From the NCBI GenBank assembly GCA_035606355.1, contig DATNFO010000054.1, positions 1 to 64,000 on the forward strand: a stretch of 64,000 bases of DNA, in the 5' to 3' direction. The notes beneath the pieces were generated by a model. It saw nothing but the letters and a program-made list of their open reading frames with translations, did no database searches and was not told where the DNA came from. The stretch is from Sulfopaludibacter sp035606355 (lineage in GTDB: Bacteria; Acidobacteriota; Terriglobia; Bryobacterales; Bryobacteraceae). Both the position numbers and the translations under genes were made by a program. Shown piece after piece: positions 42,050 to 50,604 of the stretch. Position 1 is the stretch's first letter. Every line of letters starts with the position of its first letter.

Positions 42050-42238
42050 TCAGATTGCACGAATGAGGCGCGCCGGCAGGGTGACGATGGCCCAGACCAG
42101 CTCCAGCGCGCCGCCCACCGCGACTCCCACAATGCGGAAGGGCAGCAAGAACAGCCAGACAATCGGATAGAGCACCAGTGCGGCCAAGGCGACGGGCCAG
42201 CAGAGCACGAGCAGGATACACCAAAGCAGGAACTTCAT
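42050..42238 (-). CDS. Tiny hydrophobic membrane protein
   Basis: This 62-residue protein (MKFLLWCILLVLCWPVALAA, LVLYPIVWLFLLPFRIVGVA and VGGALELVWAIVTL) contains two or three membrane segments. GGGAGG lies 6 nt before ATG on the minus strand, a strong ribosome site. I do not recognise a domain. It ends 11 nt from the convergent lmo0937-type gene. Confidence 0.72.
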   Translation of the reverse strand: MKFLLWCILLVLCWPVALAALVLYPIVWLFLLPFRIVGVAVGGALELVWAIVTLPARLIRAI

Positions 42239-42251
42239 TCGTTGCCTCCCA

Positions 42252-42478
42252 AATAGAAGATACGCAGCAGCTAGGGTAGGAGTTCGCGGATTTTCTCCGG
42301 GTCTGGGCTTCCGGCGAGCTTCGCTCGCTGGTACCGGTCTGGAGACCGGTACCTACTGGGATTTCGAATAGAAGATACAGCGGCTGGGGTAGGAGTTTGC
42401 GGATTTTCTCCGGGTCTCGCTTTACGGCGAGCTTCGCTCGCTGGTACCGGTCTGGAGACCGGTACCTACTTGGATTTC
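42252..42478. repeat. Tandem duplication of a palindrome-bearing unit
   Basis: Unit 1 (42252-42366) and unit 2 (42367-42478) each run from AATAGAAGATAC to GGATTTCG and contain the same core GGTACCGGTCT-GG-AGACCGGTACC (42330-42353 and 42443-42466, 11-bp arms) preceded by GGCGAGCTTCGCTCGCTGG. They differ by small substitutions and one short indel. The unit lies downstream of a tiny gene whose stop codon is inside the second palindrome's flank. Confidence 0.75.
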
Positions 42479-42636
42479 GGCAGGTCGGTTTTGCGCACTC
42501 CGTTGGCTATCAAGGCACGGCGCAACTGGCGGACGACGGTCCGTTTGCGCGTGCTCTCGCCTTCGGAGCGCTCTCCCGCTTGCAACTCCTGCAAGGCGAG
42601 GAACGCGGCATCGAGCAATTCGTAATAGCCTTTCAT
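42466..42636 (-). CDS. Tiny basic protein, downstream member of an overlapping pair
   Basis: This 56-residue protein (MKGYYELLDAAFLALQELQA, then GERSEGESTRKRTVVRQLRR, ALIANGVRKTDLPKSK) is helical with a basic second half. Its ATG overlaps the stop of the 51-residue gene as ATGA, and its TAG lies in the edge of the palindromic repeat at 42443-42466. No domain is recognised. The coupling to an upstream small gene supports it being real; a DNA- or RNA-binding role is possible from charge alone. Confidence 0.55.
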   Translation of the reverse strand: MKGYYELLDAAFLALQELQAGERSEGESTRKRTVVRQLRRALIANGVRKTDLPKSK

Positions 42637-42788
42637 TCTGTGGCCTGGTGGTGGAGGAGCTCCGCGATGACGTGCTGATAAATGGCAACGGCTGCGCGAA
42701 GCTGGCGAACTTCTTCGAGAAGGTCCGCCATCTGGAGGGCGTCGCGATCGGGAGCGAGAGGCGGGCCGGAAACGGTAGCAGAGGGCAT
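42633..42788 (-). CDS. Tiny helical protein, upstream member of an overlapping pair
   Basis: This 51-residue protein (MPSATVSGPPLAPDRDALQM, then ADLLEEVRQLRAAVAIYQHV, IAELLHHQATE) has one amphipathic helix with heptad-like leucines. AGGA lies 5 nt before ATG. It ends in ATGA overlap with the next small gene. No family is recognised. A two-component small-protein unit is suggested by structure only. Confidence 0.55.
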   Translation of the reverse strand: MPSATVSGPPLAPDRDALQMADLLEEVRQLRAAVAIYQHVIAELLHHQATE

Positions 42789-43003
42789 CGGAATCCTATT
42801 TCATATTCTTATCCGATTTTCAGAGAATTCATACGAATTCAATGTGGGGAAGTTGCGTGAAGGTTGCGGGTATGCCCGTAAGCTTTCAGACGCAGGTGAG
42901 GGTAGCCATACCCCCCATGTGGGCACGCATTTGACGACAGGTGTTGCTGCGGCGATTCCCTGAATGCGATAAAGTAGTTTCCACTCGCAACGGAGGCTTA
43001 TAA

Positions 43004-45790
43004 GTGAAACTTTCGCGTACCCTCGCAGCGTCACTGGTTGCTACGGCCGCGGCTGTCGCGATCGTCGCGCAGACGAATCAGCCGCAGGACGAAGACTTCG
43101 CCAGGGCCGTTACGGAGTGGACCACTAAACCTGAGTTCAGCAGCCCGCTGGTGGATCACTTGCCGAAGTCGGACAAAGTTCCGACTACTAAGGACGTGCT
43201 GGGATATTACTCCGGAGCGCCCAAGCGACTGACGCGCGTTGCCGAACTGGGCAAATACTATCGCGCGCTGGCGGCCGCGTCGCCCCGAGTGAAGCTGATC
43301 CCGGTCGGGACGACTGACGAGGGTCGCGAGCAGCTTGTGGTAGTGGTCTCCGATGAAGACACGATCCGCAATCTGGATACCTATCGCGGATACCTGGCGC
43401 GTCTGGCCGATCCACGCGGGTTGAGCCCGGAAGAGGCCAAGAGCATGATCGCCAAGGCCAAGCCCGCTTATTTTTTCACAGGGGGCCTGCACAGCTCGGA
43501 GACGGGTCCGCCGGAGATGTTGATGGAGCTGGCGTACCGGCTGGCGGTGGATGAAACGCCGATGTATGACCAGATCCGCAAGAACACGATCGTGATGATC
43601 GCGCCGGTGCTGGAGCCCGACGGCCGCGACCGCTACGTGGACTGGTATTACAAGTATCTGATCAACCAGACCGGTGAGAACGATCGCATGCCGGCGCCGC
43701 CTTACTGGGGCAAGTACATCTATCACGACAATAACCGCGACATCAATTACTCGCAGGTGACGATGCGGAACTGGCTCAAGGCTTACTTCCAGTTCCATCC
43801 GCCGATCATGCATGATTTGCACGAATCGGAGCCGTTCATGTATACGTTCAGCGGGCAGGCGCCGCAGAACCCGACGCTGGATCCGATTCTCTACGCGGAA
43901 CTGCCGTGGTTCTCGAATTTCGAGATGACGAAGATGATCTCATACGGCATGCCTGGTGTTTGGACGCACGCGTTTGTGGATATGTGGTCGCCGGGCTATT
44001 TAGGGTTCATGAGCAGCAATCACAACGGCATGCTGCGGATGTACGAGACGTTCGGAAATGCCGGCGCGAACACGATGCACCGCACGGTGGGTGGAGGCGG
44101 ACGCGGCGGGGAGGGCGCGCCGGGCGGAGAAGGCGCCGCGGCTCCGGCGGGTCGCGGAGGCGGAATGACGGCGCGGGAATGGTATCGTCCGCTGCCGCCG
44201 TATCGCGATGTGGATTGGAGCATGCGCGATAACAACAACTTCATGGAGACGGGCGCGCTTTCGGCGCTGGAGCTGACAAGCCAGTTCTCCAAGACGGTTC
44301 TCGAGAACTTCTATAAGAAGAGTCTCAACAGCGTGAAGAGCGGCGAGACCGAGGCGCCGTACGGGTACGTGATCCCCGGCAATCAGAAGGACATGACCCG
44401 CGTGGCGTTTGTGGTGAATATTCTGCGGCTGCAGGGCATCGAGGTGGGGCAGGCGACCGGCGAAGTGAAGTTGAAGGAGGGCACGTTCCCGGCGGGCTCG
44501 CTGATTGTGAAGCGCAACCAGCCGTACGGGCGGCTCGCGAAGATCCTGCTGGAAAAACAGGTCTATCCCGACCCGGCGCTGCAGACCTATGACGATGCGG
44601 CGTGGACGATGGGGATGATGACGCACACCGATGTGCGCGAGATTGCGGACAAGGCGCTGTTGGCCGTGGCGGTGAAACCGGTGGGCGACACTCTGCCGGT
44701 GGAAGGCAGCGTGAAGGGTGAAGGTGGCGTGCTGGGAGTGATCGAGAACGGCGCGAATGCGCTCATCACGCTGCGGTTCCGGCTGAAGAACGTGAAGTTC
44801 GAAGCGATCGAGCAGGCTGCGAAGGCAGGCAATGTGGATCTGCCCGCTGGGAGTCTGATTCTGCCGGCGAGCCCGGAGGCTCGCGAACAGATCCGGCAGC
44901 TCGGGCTGCAAGCCGTGGCGATGGGGGCTGCGCCGAACGTTCCGAAGCACCTGGTGGATCTGCCGCGCGTAGCGATGTACAGCACGTGGAGCAACACGCA
45001 GGATGTGGGCTGGGTGCGCTATGCGATGGACAAGTTCGAAGTGCCGTTCGACCTCATTTATAAGGAACGCGTGAAGAGAGGCAATCTGCGCGCGAGTTAC
45101 GATGTGATCGTAGTTCCGAGCCAGGGCGGCCGGGGCGGATCGAAAGGTCTGGTGTTTGATATCGAATCGCGCGGCAAGCCGTTCGCGTATACGAAGAGCA
45201 GCGATTTTCCGACGCTGGGGATGTACGGCGAATCGCAGGACATCACCGGCGGTATGGGGCTGAAGGGCGTGGAAGAGTTCGATAAGTTCGTCAACGATGG
45301 CGGAGTGTTAGTAACGCTCGGAGCGTCGAGTTATTTTCCGGCGGAGTTCGGTCTGGCGCGCAACGTGGATGCACAGCGGCCGAGCGCGGCATTCTATGCT
45401 CCGGGTCCGATTGTGCAGGCGGAGATCCTGAAGCCGAATCATCCGATTTTCTACGGGTATACCGAGAGGACGATTCCCGTGCGGTGGGCGGGCGGTCCGC
45501 TCCTGCGCGTGAGTGGGGCCGAGGCTCGCAATTCGACGCTGATGCGGTTCCCCGGAGGCGACGCGTCCGTGATGAGCGGCTTAATGCGAAGCGCGGCGGA
45601 GACTCGCGGGCGGCCGGCGGTGGTAGAAGTGCCGGTCGGCGGCGGGCATATCGTGATGTTCGCGACGAACCCGGCGTACCGGTGGCAGAACCTGGGAGAG
45701 TTCGGGATGCTGGCGAATACGATCATGCACTTTAATGATTTCCCGAAGCAGGGGAGTGCGGGCGGGGCGGACAGCAGCGGCGGCAACTAG
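43004..45790 (+). CDS. Large secreted M14-family zinc carboxypeptidase
   Basis: This 928-residue protein starts at GTG with GGAGG 7 nt upstream and has a signal peptide (MKLSRTLAASLVATAAAVAI then VAQT). The M14 core has zinc ligands in GGLHSSETGPPEM (H163, E166) and a distal His and Glu set in HDLHESEPFMYTFSGQ. IVMIAPVLEPDGRDRYVDWY and HDNNRDINYSQ are also conserved in this large-peptidase group. A Gly-rich linker of 30 residues near residue 370 (GGGGRGGEGAPGGEG) precedes a long C-terminal region with a GATase-like fold pattern (YDVIVVPSQGGRGG, MGLKGVEEFDKFVNDGGVLV). It is likely a periplasmic or extracellular peptidase. Confidence 0.88.
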   Translation: MKLSRTLAASLVATAAAVAIVAQTNQPQDEDFARAVTEWTTKPEFSSPLVDHLPKSDKVPTTKDVLGYYSGAPKRLTRVAELGKYYRALAAASPRVKLIPVGTTDEGREQLVVVVSDEDTIRNLDTYRGYLARLADPRGLSPEEAKSMIAKAKPAYFFTGGLHSSETGPPEMLMELAYRLAVDETPMYDQIRKNTIVMIAPVLEPDGRDRYVDWYYKYLINQTGENDRMPAPPYWGKYIYHDNNRDINYSQVTMRNWLKAYFQFHPPIMHDLHESEPFMYTFSGQAPQNPTLDPILYAELPWFSNFEMTKMISYGMPGVWTHAFVDMWSPGYLGFMSSNHNGMLRMYETFGNAGANTMHRTVGGGGRGGEGAPGGEGAAAPAGRGGGMTAREWYRPLPPYRDVDWSMRDNNNFMETGALSALELTSQFSKTVLENFYKKSLNSVKSGETEAPYGYVIPGNQKDMTRVAFVVNILRLQGIEVGQATGEVKLKEGTFPAGSLIVKRNQPYGRLAKILLEKQVYPDPALQTYDDAAWTMGMMTHTDVREIADKALLAVAVKPVGDTLPVEGSVKGEGGVLGVIENGANALITLRFRLKNVKFEAIEQAAKAGNVDLPAGSLILPASPEAREQIRQLGLQAVAMGAAPNVPKHLVDLPRVAMYSTWSNTQDVGWVRYAMDKFEVPFDLIYKERVKRGNLRASYDVIVVPSQGGRGGSKGLVFDIESRGKPFAYTKSSDFPTLGMYGESQDITGGMGLKGVEEFDKFVNDGGVLVTLGASSYFPAEFGLARNVDAQRPSAAFYAPGPIVQAEILKPNHPIFYGYTERTIPVRWAGGPLLRVSGAEARNSTLMRFPGGDASVMSGLMRSAAETRGRPAVVEVPVGGGHIVMFATNPAYRWQNLGEFGMLANTIMHFNDFPKQGSAGGADSSGGN

Positions 45791-45964
45791 GGGCAGCGGT
45801 GTCGCTTCGCGCCTGGTCAGGCGTGGGAGGTAGTGGCATCGCAATTCACCACTGAGACGCAGAGGACGCCGAGAGGTCACTTCAAACACTGCGTTCCTTA
45901 GGTGTTCTCTGTGTCCTCCCGCTTTTCTCTGTGTCTTTGTGGTGAGATCGCGATGCCGCTGCCC
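45791..45964. mobile_element. Inverted-repeat element between convergent genes
   Basis: Outer ends GGGCAGCGGTGTCGC (45791-45805) and GCGATGCCGCTGCCC (45950-45964) are inverse with 2 mismatches. Inside, CACCACTGAGACGCAGAG (45847-45864) is inverse to CTCTGTGTCTTTGTGGTG (45927-45944). It starts right after one stop codon and ends 5 nt before the convergent stop. It resembles non-autonomous palindromic elements with CACNGAG-type repeats; a half copy lies at 40888-40916. Confidence 0.45.
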
Positions 45965-45969
45965 TTGAG

Positions 45970-46923
45970 CTAATTCAGGTTTGCTACTTTTTGGAGCGCC
46001 TGGATTCTCATTCGCAGCGCTCTTGTGTAGGCTTCGGCTTGGTCGGGGGTTGCTCCGCTTGCTGTCAGGCCTGTCCTTAGCTGGTCGTCGGTTACCCGGC
46101 CCAGATATTTGAGTAACCACTCGATGTCCGATGGGCGGAGGTTCTTGGTGAGTAAGTCTGTGTGCTGGCCGGAATAGCCCCAGCGGAGCCGGCCGTCTTT
46201 CATGGTGACGAGGTCGGGGCTTTGGCGGACGAAGCTATCGGGGCTCCATTTCGATCGCGTGAAGTATTTGCCCCAGTGACCCATGGAGCCTCCCCAATCG
46301 TCGATGAAGTAGATCAGCAGATTGCCTTCCTGGTAGATGGCGGTGTTGGTGCCTCGTTTGTCGGCGTCTCGCGCATCCTTGTTGTCCCAGTTTGAAGTCA
46401 CCATCATCAGGATTTTGAGGCCGTTCAATTCGGGGGTTCCGACGAACGGATTCTGATCCCAGGCCCAGTCGAGAGTCTTGATGAACTTCGGGTCGCTGGT
46501 GCGAAGTTGGAAACGGCCGTTTTCAAAGTGCTTCTTGGGCCACCCCTGTATGTCACCTTCGGCAATTACATAGGTAGGCTCGACGTAGTAGCCGCAGGCC
46601 CATGCCAAGCGGGTGCAAAAGGTATCGGGGCTGGCTTCGTCGCCGAACTTGACGCTCCATTTGCGGCCGGCGGCATCTTGCACGAGGATCTTGGGCGTGG
46701 TGCCGGAACGGTCGGCTTCTTCGAAGGTGTACGGGGCTTGCGGTGCCAGATCGGGGCCTCCGATGCCGTAGCGGAAATCGAGAGTTTCCACGGCTCCAGG
46801 GTCGTGCCACAGGGTGAACTGCCCTCCGCGAATGAGGGGCGATTCGGTGTATGCCTTGGGTACGGTATCGAACGCAATCGCCGCGGCAGCGCCGGCGAGC
46901 AGCAGAATTGTGAGACAGCGCAC
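45970..46923 (-). CDS. Secreted protein of unknown function, conserved acidobacterial type
   Basis: This 317-residue protein starts at GTG (complement 46921-46923) with GGAGG 8 nt upstream and has a signal peptide (MRCLTILLLAGAAAAIAFDT). Motifs include GTTPKILVQDAAGRKWSVKF, RLAWACGYYVEPTYVIAEGD, LKILMMVTSNWDNKDARDAD, NLLIYFIDDWGGSMGHWGKY and LGRVTDDQLRTGLTASGATP. The pattern of a Lys in a VKF strand and later DWGGSMG is reminiscent of kinase-like folds (HipA/CotH type), but I cannot assign it. It lies downstream of the TPR-type protein on the same strand, 32 nt away. Confidence 0.7.
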   Translation of the reverse strand: MRCLTILLLAGAAAAIAFDTVPKAYTESPLIRGGQFTLWHDPGAVETLDFRYGIGGPDLAPQAPYTFEEADRSGTTPKILVQDAAGRKWSVKFGDEASPDTFCTRLAWACGYYVEPTYVIAEGDIQGWPKKHFENGRFQLRTSDPKFIKTLDWAWDQNPFVGTPELNGLKILMMVTSNWDNKDARDADKRGTNTAIYQEGNLLIYFIDDWGGSMGHWGKYFTRSKWSPDSFVRQSPDLVTMKDGRLRWGYSGQHTDLLTKNLRPSDIEWLLKYLGRVTDDQLRTGLTASGATPDQAEAYTRALRMRIQALQKVANLN

Positions 46924-46954
46924 CGCACTTACCTCCGCGGTAGTTAGTGCAAGC

Positions 46955-48892
46955 TTAGTACCAATACTTCGTGAGCGCGGCCCACTTACTCGACGGGTAC
47001 TTCGAATGGAGGAGTTGGAAGCATGCTTTGGAGTAATTGGTGGTCTCTTTGTCCGTCTGGCCGTAGCGGGTCGTGCGTACCGCGAGGTGGAGCGCTTCGG
47101 GTACGCGGGGGTCTTCGGGGTGCGCTTTCGCCCACGCGAGAGTTTCCGCGCAAAGATAGTCAGGGCCGTTCACCATGGTCGGAGGGATCTCTCCGGCGTC
47201 CGCAGGTTTGACATCCCACCAGTTGTCGCGGAGCTCGTCGAGCTCGGCGACAGGCTCGCGGCGGAGATAGCCGGCGCGCAAGAGGGGAGTAACGCCGGGA
47301 TTGTGCAGCATGAAATCGATGGCGTCGAAGTGCGACGGGCCCGCGGGTTGAAGGCCGGCGCGTTTGGTGAGAGGTGCGGCATCATTCAGCTTGTTGAGGA
47401 GCACGGCGCGCACCCAGCCCGTCTGGGCGACGAGCGTTTGCAGGCGCGGAGGAAGCAGAGGGCTACCGGCGGCTTCGATCCACTGGCTGAGCGGCGTTTT
47501 GGCGTTGAAGACAGCGGCGGCGTCGGTATCGAATAGGGGCTTGGTGTCCTCGGCATCTTCGTCCTGCTGATCGGTGGTTTCGGCGACGGGGACGCGCGGG
47601 GCGTCGGTCAGAAATTCGGTGAAGTTGCGGGCGAGCTTGAGGCGCTCGGCATGGAGGGCGTTGGCAAGTTCGGGTCCGGCTTGCGGCAGGGCTTCAGTCG
47701 CCCAGGCGCGAGCTTCGTCGGGGGGCACGAGGCGGATTGCGTAGGCGACGGCGGTGGGGAACGCGCGATCGTTCTTCGCGATGGCACGTGCGGCAGCGAC
47801 GAGAGCCGAGACGGCGGAGTCCTTGGGACCGGCAGAGGCGAGGGCGGCCATCAGCCACGTTTTCGATTTCGTGGCGCGCCAGCGTTCGACGGCGTGCTGC
47901 GACTGGCGCGCTTGGAAGGTGGTGATCCAGTCGGCGAGTTCACTGGTTTGAACGGGGCCGGCATTGGAGCGGTCCCAGAGCGCCGTGAAGTCGGTGAGGT
48001 CGTCATCGAATTTCGGGTCGGGTTGGGAGAGGGCGGCGGCGAGTGCGGTCATGCGGTCCATGGGATGGAGGCGGCCGGCAATGAAAAGGAGGAGTCCGCG
48101 CGCCGAGTCGTGGAAGCGGCGCTGCGCGGGGTCGGCGAGGACGGCGCGGAGGGCGGTTTCCGCTTGCGGCAGAGATTCGGCGCCGGCGACGGTGGCTTTG
48201 CGGAGGAGGGCTCGGGCGGCGAGGTACGGCTGGCGAATGTCGCGGAAGGCGGAGTCGGCTTCGTCATAGTGCATGGCGTAGAAGAGGGCGGCGGCGCGCT
48301 GGTATTGACGGTCGGCTTTCAGGATCGGGTCGGCGGATGCGGGCGCGGGGGCGGGGAGTTGGAGGGGCGGATTGTCGCCGCAGTTGGCGAAGACGGCATC
48401 CTGGCCGGCGAGCCAGTCGAGGGTTGCGGGAGCGGACGCGCCCCACTGTTTGCTGCGGGCGGCGAGAGTGGAGGCGGCGGAGTCGAAGGAATCGTCGAGG
48501 CAGTTCTGGAAGTTGATGTATTCGGTGCCGCGTTGGAAAAAGCGAAAGGCGTCAATGGAGGGGATAGGTTTCACACCGGGCACGGCGTTGCGGGCGGCGA
48601 GCCAGCGGTCCGGGGCAGTGCCGGAACGGGCGGGAGGTGCGGCTGGCCCATCGATCTCCGCCTTGGTGAGGGGAACGCCGCCGAAGTAGCGGTAGGCCGC
48701 GACGAGGTACTTGCGGTAATACTCGGGCTTGACGATGCCGAGGCGGCCGGCGAAAAAGGCCCCGAGGGTCGGCTGGTGAATGAAGGCGAATTGCGCTTCG
48801 GGTAGAAAGGGGCCGCAGGCGTCGCTATCAGGCGGATTCAGCAGCATCGCGCCGAGCGCGAACAGAAGCGCAAGAGGGGCCAGTTTCTTCAT
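46955..48892 (-). CDS. Secreted TPR-like repeat protein
   Basis: This 645-residue protein begins with a signal peptide (MKKLAPLALLFALGAMLLNP, then PDSDACGPF). It is rich in Ala/Leu helices typical of TPR-like solenoids: QYQRAAALFYAMHYDEADSA, FRDIRQPYLAARALLRKATV, ALHLAVRTTRYGQTDKETTN. No catalytic motif is seen. Its ATG overlaps the stop of the DUF3142 gene (ATGA), so the two are coupled. A scaffold role in the envelope is inferred. The N-terminal Cys may or may not be lipidated; the preceding residues do not form a good lipobox. Confidence 0.72.
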   Translation of the reverse strand: MKKLAPLALLFALGAMLLNPPDSDACGPFLPEAQFAFIHQPTLGAFFAGRLGIVKPEYYRKYLVAAYRYFGGVPLTKAEIDGPAAPPARSGTAPDRWLAARNAVPGVKPIPSIDAFRFFQRGTEYINFQNCLDDSFDSAASTLAARSKQWGASAPATLDWLAGQDAVFANCGDNPPLQLPAPAPASADPILKADRQYQRAAALFYAMHYDEADSAFRDIRQPYLAARALLRKATVAGAESLPQAETALRAVLADPAQRRFHDSARGLLLFIAGRLHPMDRMTALAAALSQPDPKFDDDLTDFTALWDRSNAGPVQTSELADWITTFQARQSQHAVERWRATKSKTWLMAALASAGPKDSAVSALVAAARAIAKNDRAFPTAVAYAIRLVPPDEARAWATEALPQAGPELANALHAERLKLARNFTEFLTDAPRVPVAETTDQQDEDAEDTKPLFDTDAAAVFNAKTPLSQWIEAAGSPLLPPRLQTLVAQTGWVRAVLLNKLNDAAPLTKRAGLQPAGPSHFDAIDFMLHNPGVTPLLRAGYLRREPVAELDELRDNWWDVKPADAGEIPPTMVNGPDYLCAETLAWAKAHPEDPRVPEALHLAVRTTRYGQTDKETTNYSKACFQLLHSKYPSSKWAALTKYWY

Positions 48893-49629
48893 TGGAGTTT
48901 GCTCGCAAGATGAAGGGCCGCGCGGTAGCTTTCGGCGGTCCACGGATGGGAATAGAACAGATAGATGCGGCGGCCGTGCGGGAGGGCGACGGGGAGCTCG
49001 GCGGGGTCCAAGCCGAGGCTGGCGCGGCAGAGGGGCTCGCGGAAATCGGCGCCGTCGAAGCGCTCGCCCGCTCCCATGCGGAAGAGCATGGGAATGGCTT
49101 CGGCGACGGGCAGTCCGGGCATCCAGCGATCGCCCTGGCACCAGGAGGCGAGGGCAGTGATCTGGAGGGGCATGGCGGGCGGCAGCTTTTCTCGGATGCG
49201 GCCGAGGAGGTCGCGATACCAATCGCGCTCGGAGCGGCGGGCGTCGAAATCGACTTGGAGGGCGCGGACGCCGGGAAGGGATGCGGCGCGCACGGCGTCG
49301 GCGGCGACGACTTCGGCGTCCGGGAGTTGGCCGCCGGCGGATTCCAGACGGACGACAGCGATGAGCGCGGCGCCTGGCGGGATGGAGAGGGGCTGCAGGC
49401 GAGGGCGGGAATCGAGTCCGGCGGCGCGCCATCGGATGGTGCGGGCGAGGAAGGCGACGGCGGCGGTATGCGGGTCGATGAAGGTGAGGCGTTCGGGCAT
49501 TTCCCAGGCCCAGAGGACGAGGCGGGGAAAGTCGGGAAGCGGGCCGGGCGGTCGCATGCGGAGGGCAGCGGTGGCGAGCACGGCGGCGGCGGCAAGGGCG
49601 AAGAGCGCGATGAGGCGGGAGCGGCTCAA
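48889..49629 (-). CDS. DUF3142 family protein
   Basis: This 246-residue protein starts at TTG (complement 49627-49629) with AGGAG 7 nt upstream and has an N-terminal membrane anchor (RLIALFALAAAAVLATAAL). LVLWAWEMPERLTF, LQVDFDARRSERDWYRDLLG, PLQITALASWCQGDRWM and RIYLFYSHPWTAESYRAALH match DUF3142. The family may adopt a TIM-barrel-like fold; activity is unknown. It is the first gene of an operon with the TPR-like protein. Extracytoplasmic location is inferred. Confidence 0.85.
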   Translation of the reverse strand: MSRSRLIALFALAAAAVLATAALRMRPPGPLPDFPRLVLWAWEMPERLTFIDPHTAAVAFLARTIRWRAAGLDSRPRLQPLSIPPGAALIAVVRLESAGGQLPDAEVVAADAVRAASLPGVRALQVDFDARRSERDWYRDLLGRIREKLPPAMPLQITALASWCQGDRWMPGLPVAEAIPMLFRMGAGERFDGADFREPLCRASLGLDPAELPVALPHGRRIYLFYSHPWTAESYRAALHLASKLQ

Positions 49630-49693
49630 AACGATGCTCCTATTATGTCTCGACGCGGAGCGCGAGGTGGGCGAGAGGGGAGTTCGTGTTGCG

Positions 49694-49714
49694 CGACAGG
49701 AAAGATTCCTGTCG
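49694..49714. repeat. Perfect palindrome CGACAGGAA-AGA-TTCCTGTCG
   Basis: This is the exact reverse complement of the palindrome at 4099-4119. It lies between the divergent DUF3142 and TtcA genes, just upstream of the TtcA -10. Confidence 0.7.
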
Positions 49715-49725
49715 CCACTCGTCAG

Positions 49726-49731
49726 TATAAT
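49726..49731 (+). promoter_or_regulatory. TATAAT -10 element of ttcA, leaderless geometry
   Basis: A perfect TATAAT is followed by 7 nt and GTG. No ribosome site fits between them. The palindrome at 49694-49714 occupies the -35 region. Confidence 0.5.
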
Positions 49732-49738
49732 TGGGCTA

Positions 49739-50530
49739 GTGGACCTTCAAAAGACTTTGCTTCGCAAGACCGGGGAGGCTATCGCGCGTTTCCAGATGAT
49801 CCGGCCGGGGGATCGCGTGGCTGTTGCCGTTTCCGGCGGCAAGGACTCCGTCACGCTGTTGGAAGCGCTGCTGCTGTTGCAGAAACGCGCTCCGATCGAC
49901 TTTTCGGTTTGCGCGTTTACCGTGGAGCAGGGAAAGTTTCTGAGTCCGTTTCAGCCGATGGGCGAATATCTGAAGCAGCGCGGGGTGGAGTGGACGTATT
50001 TCACCGATTCGCCGTCGCTTCGCCTGCTGGAAGAGCAGCCCGGGCATGGGTGCGATGTGTGCAGCCGCTTCCGTCGCAGGGCGGTTTACGAGATCGCGCA
50101 CAACCTTGGCGCGAACGTGATTGCATTCGGGCATACGGCCGACGATTTTTGCGAGGCGCTGCTGCGGAATGCGATGTTCACCGGAAAACTGAGCGCGCTG
50201 CCGGCGGTGACGTGGAGCCGGAATCGCGAATACCGGCTGATTCGTCCGCTGGTGTTTGTGACCGAGGATGTGACGCGCGCCTACGCCGAATCGCTGGGGA
50301 TTCCCGTGATTCCGTGCGGATGCTCGCAGCGCACCGGGACGGTGCGGCGATCGTTGCGCGACCACTTCGCCGAGCTCGAGCGCGACTATCCGCATCTCAA
50401 AGAGAACATGCTCTCGGCGATGGGCAATCTGGACCCCAGCCGTTTGCTGGATCCGCGGTTTTTGAACGTGGATGGGCCCGAAATGCCCGAGGAACGGGGC
50501 GAATTGTTTCCCATCCTGTCGGAAACGTAA
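49739..50530 (+). CDS. ttcA: TtcA-like tRNA 2-thiocytidine synthetase
   Basis: This 263-residue enzyme thiolates cytidine 32 of tRNA using ATP and an iron-sulfur cluster. The PP-loop SGGKDS is at residues 32-37, CDVC (C105, C108) is the first cysteine pair, and CGC (C193, C195) supplies the third ligand. FGHTADDFCEALLRNAMFTG is typical of the TtcA/TtuA family. Translation starts at GTG, leaderless by position. The family contains several paralogues, so TtcA is preferred but not proven. A phosphate-uptake pair follows. Confidence 0.88.
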   Translation: MDLQKTLLRKTGEAIARFQMIRPGDRVAVAVSGGKDSVTLLEALLLLQKRAPIDFSVCAFTVEQGKFLSPFQPMGEYLKQRGVEWTYFTDSPSLRLLEEQPGHGCDVCSRFRRRAVYEIAHNLGANVIAFGHTADDFCEALLRNAMFTGKLSALPAVTWSRNREYRLIRPLVFVTEDVTRAYAESLGIPVIPCGCSQRTGTVRRSLRDHFAELERDYPHLKENMLSAMGNLDPSRLLDPRFLNVDGPEMPEERGELFPILSET

Positions 50531-50604
50531 CCATTCCGCAGCATTTCATTGACCGGACTGTAACAAATTCATTAAGATAGGGTTGTCCTGATTCTGCCCC
50601 TCTT

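Noticed and set aside
44090..44165. Gly-rich stretch in the M14 peptidase as a possible frameshift or assembly error
   Set aside because: The frame stays open and conserved sequence resumes in frame on both sides; it is a low-complexity linker.
50558..50574. Possible Pho box (CTGTAAC-AAAT-TCATTAA) before the DUF47/PiT genes
   Set aside because: Only the first half resembles the E. coli CTGTCAT half-site; the second does not, and the acidobacterial PhoB consensus is unknown to me.
47651..50580. Long plus-strand frames opposite the TPR-like and DUF3142 genes
   Set aside because: Gly/Glu/Arg-rich shadow translations; the minus-strand genes have signal peptides, domains and overlapping starts.
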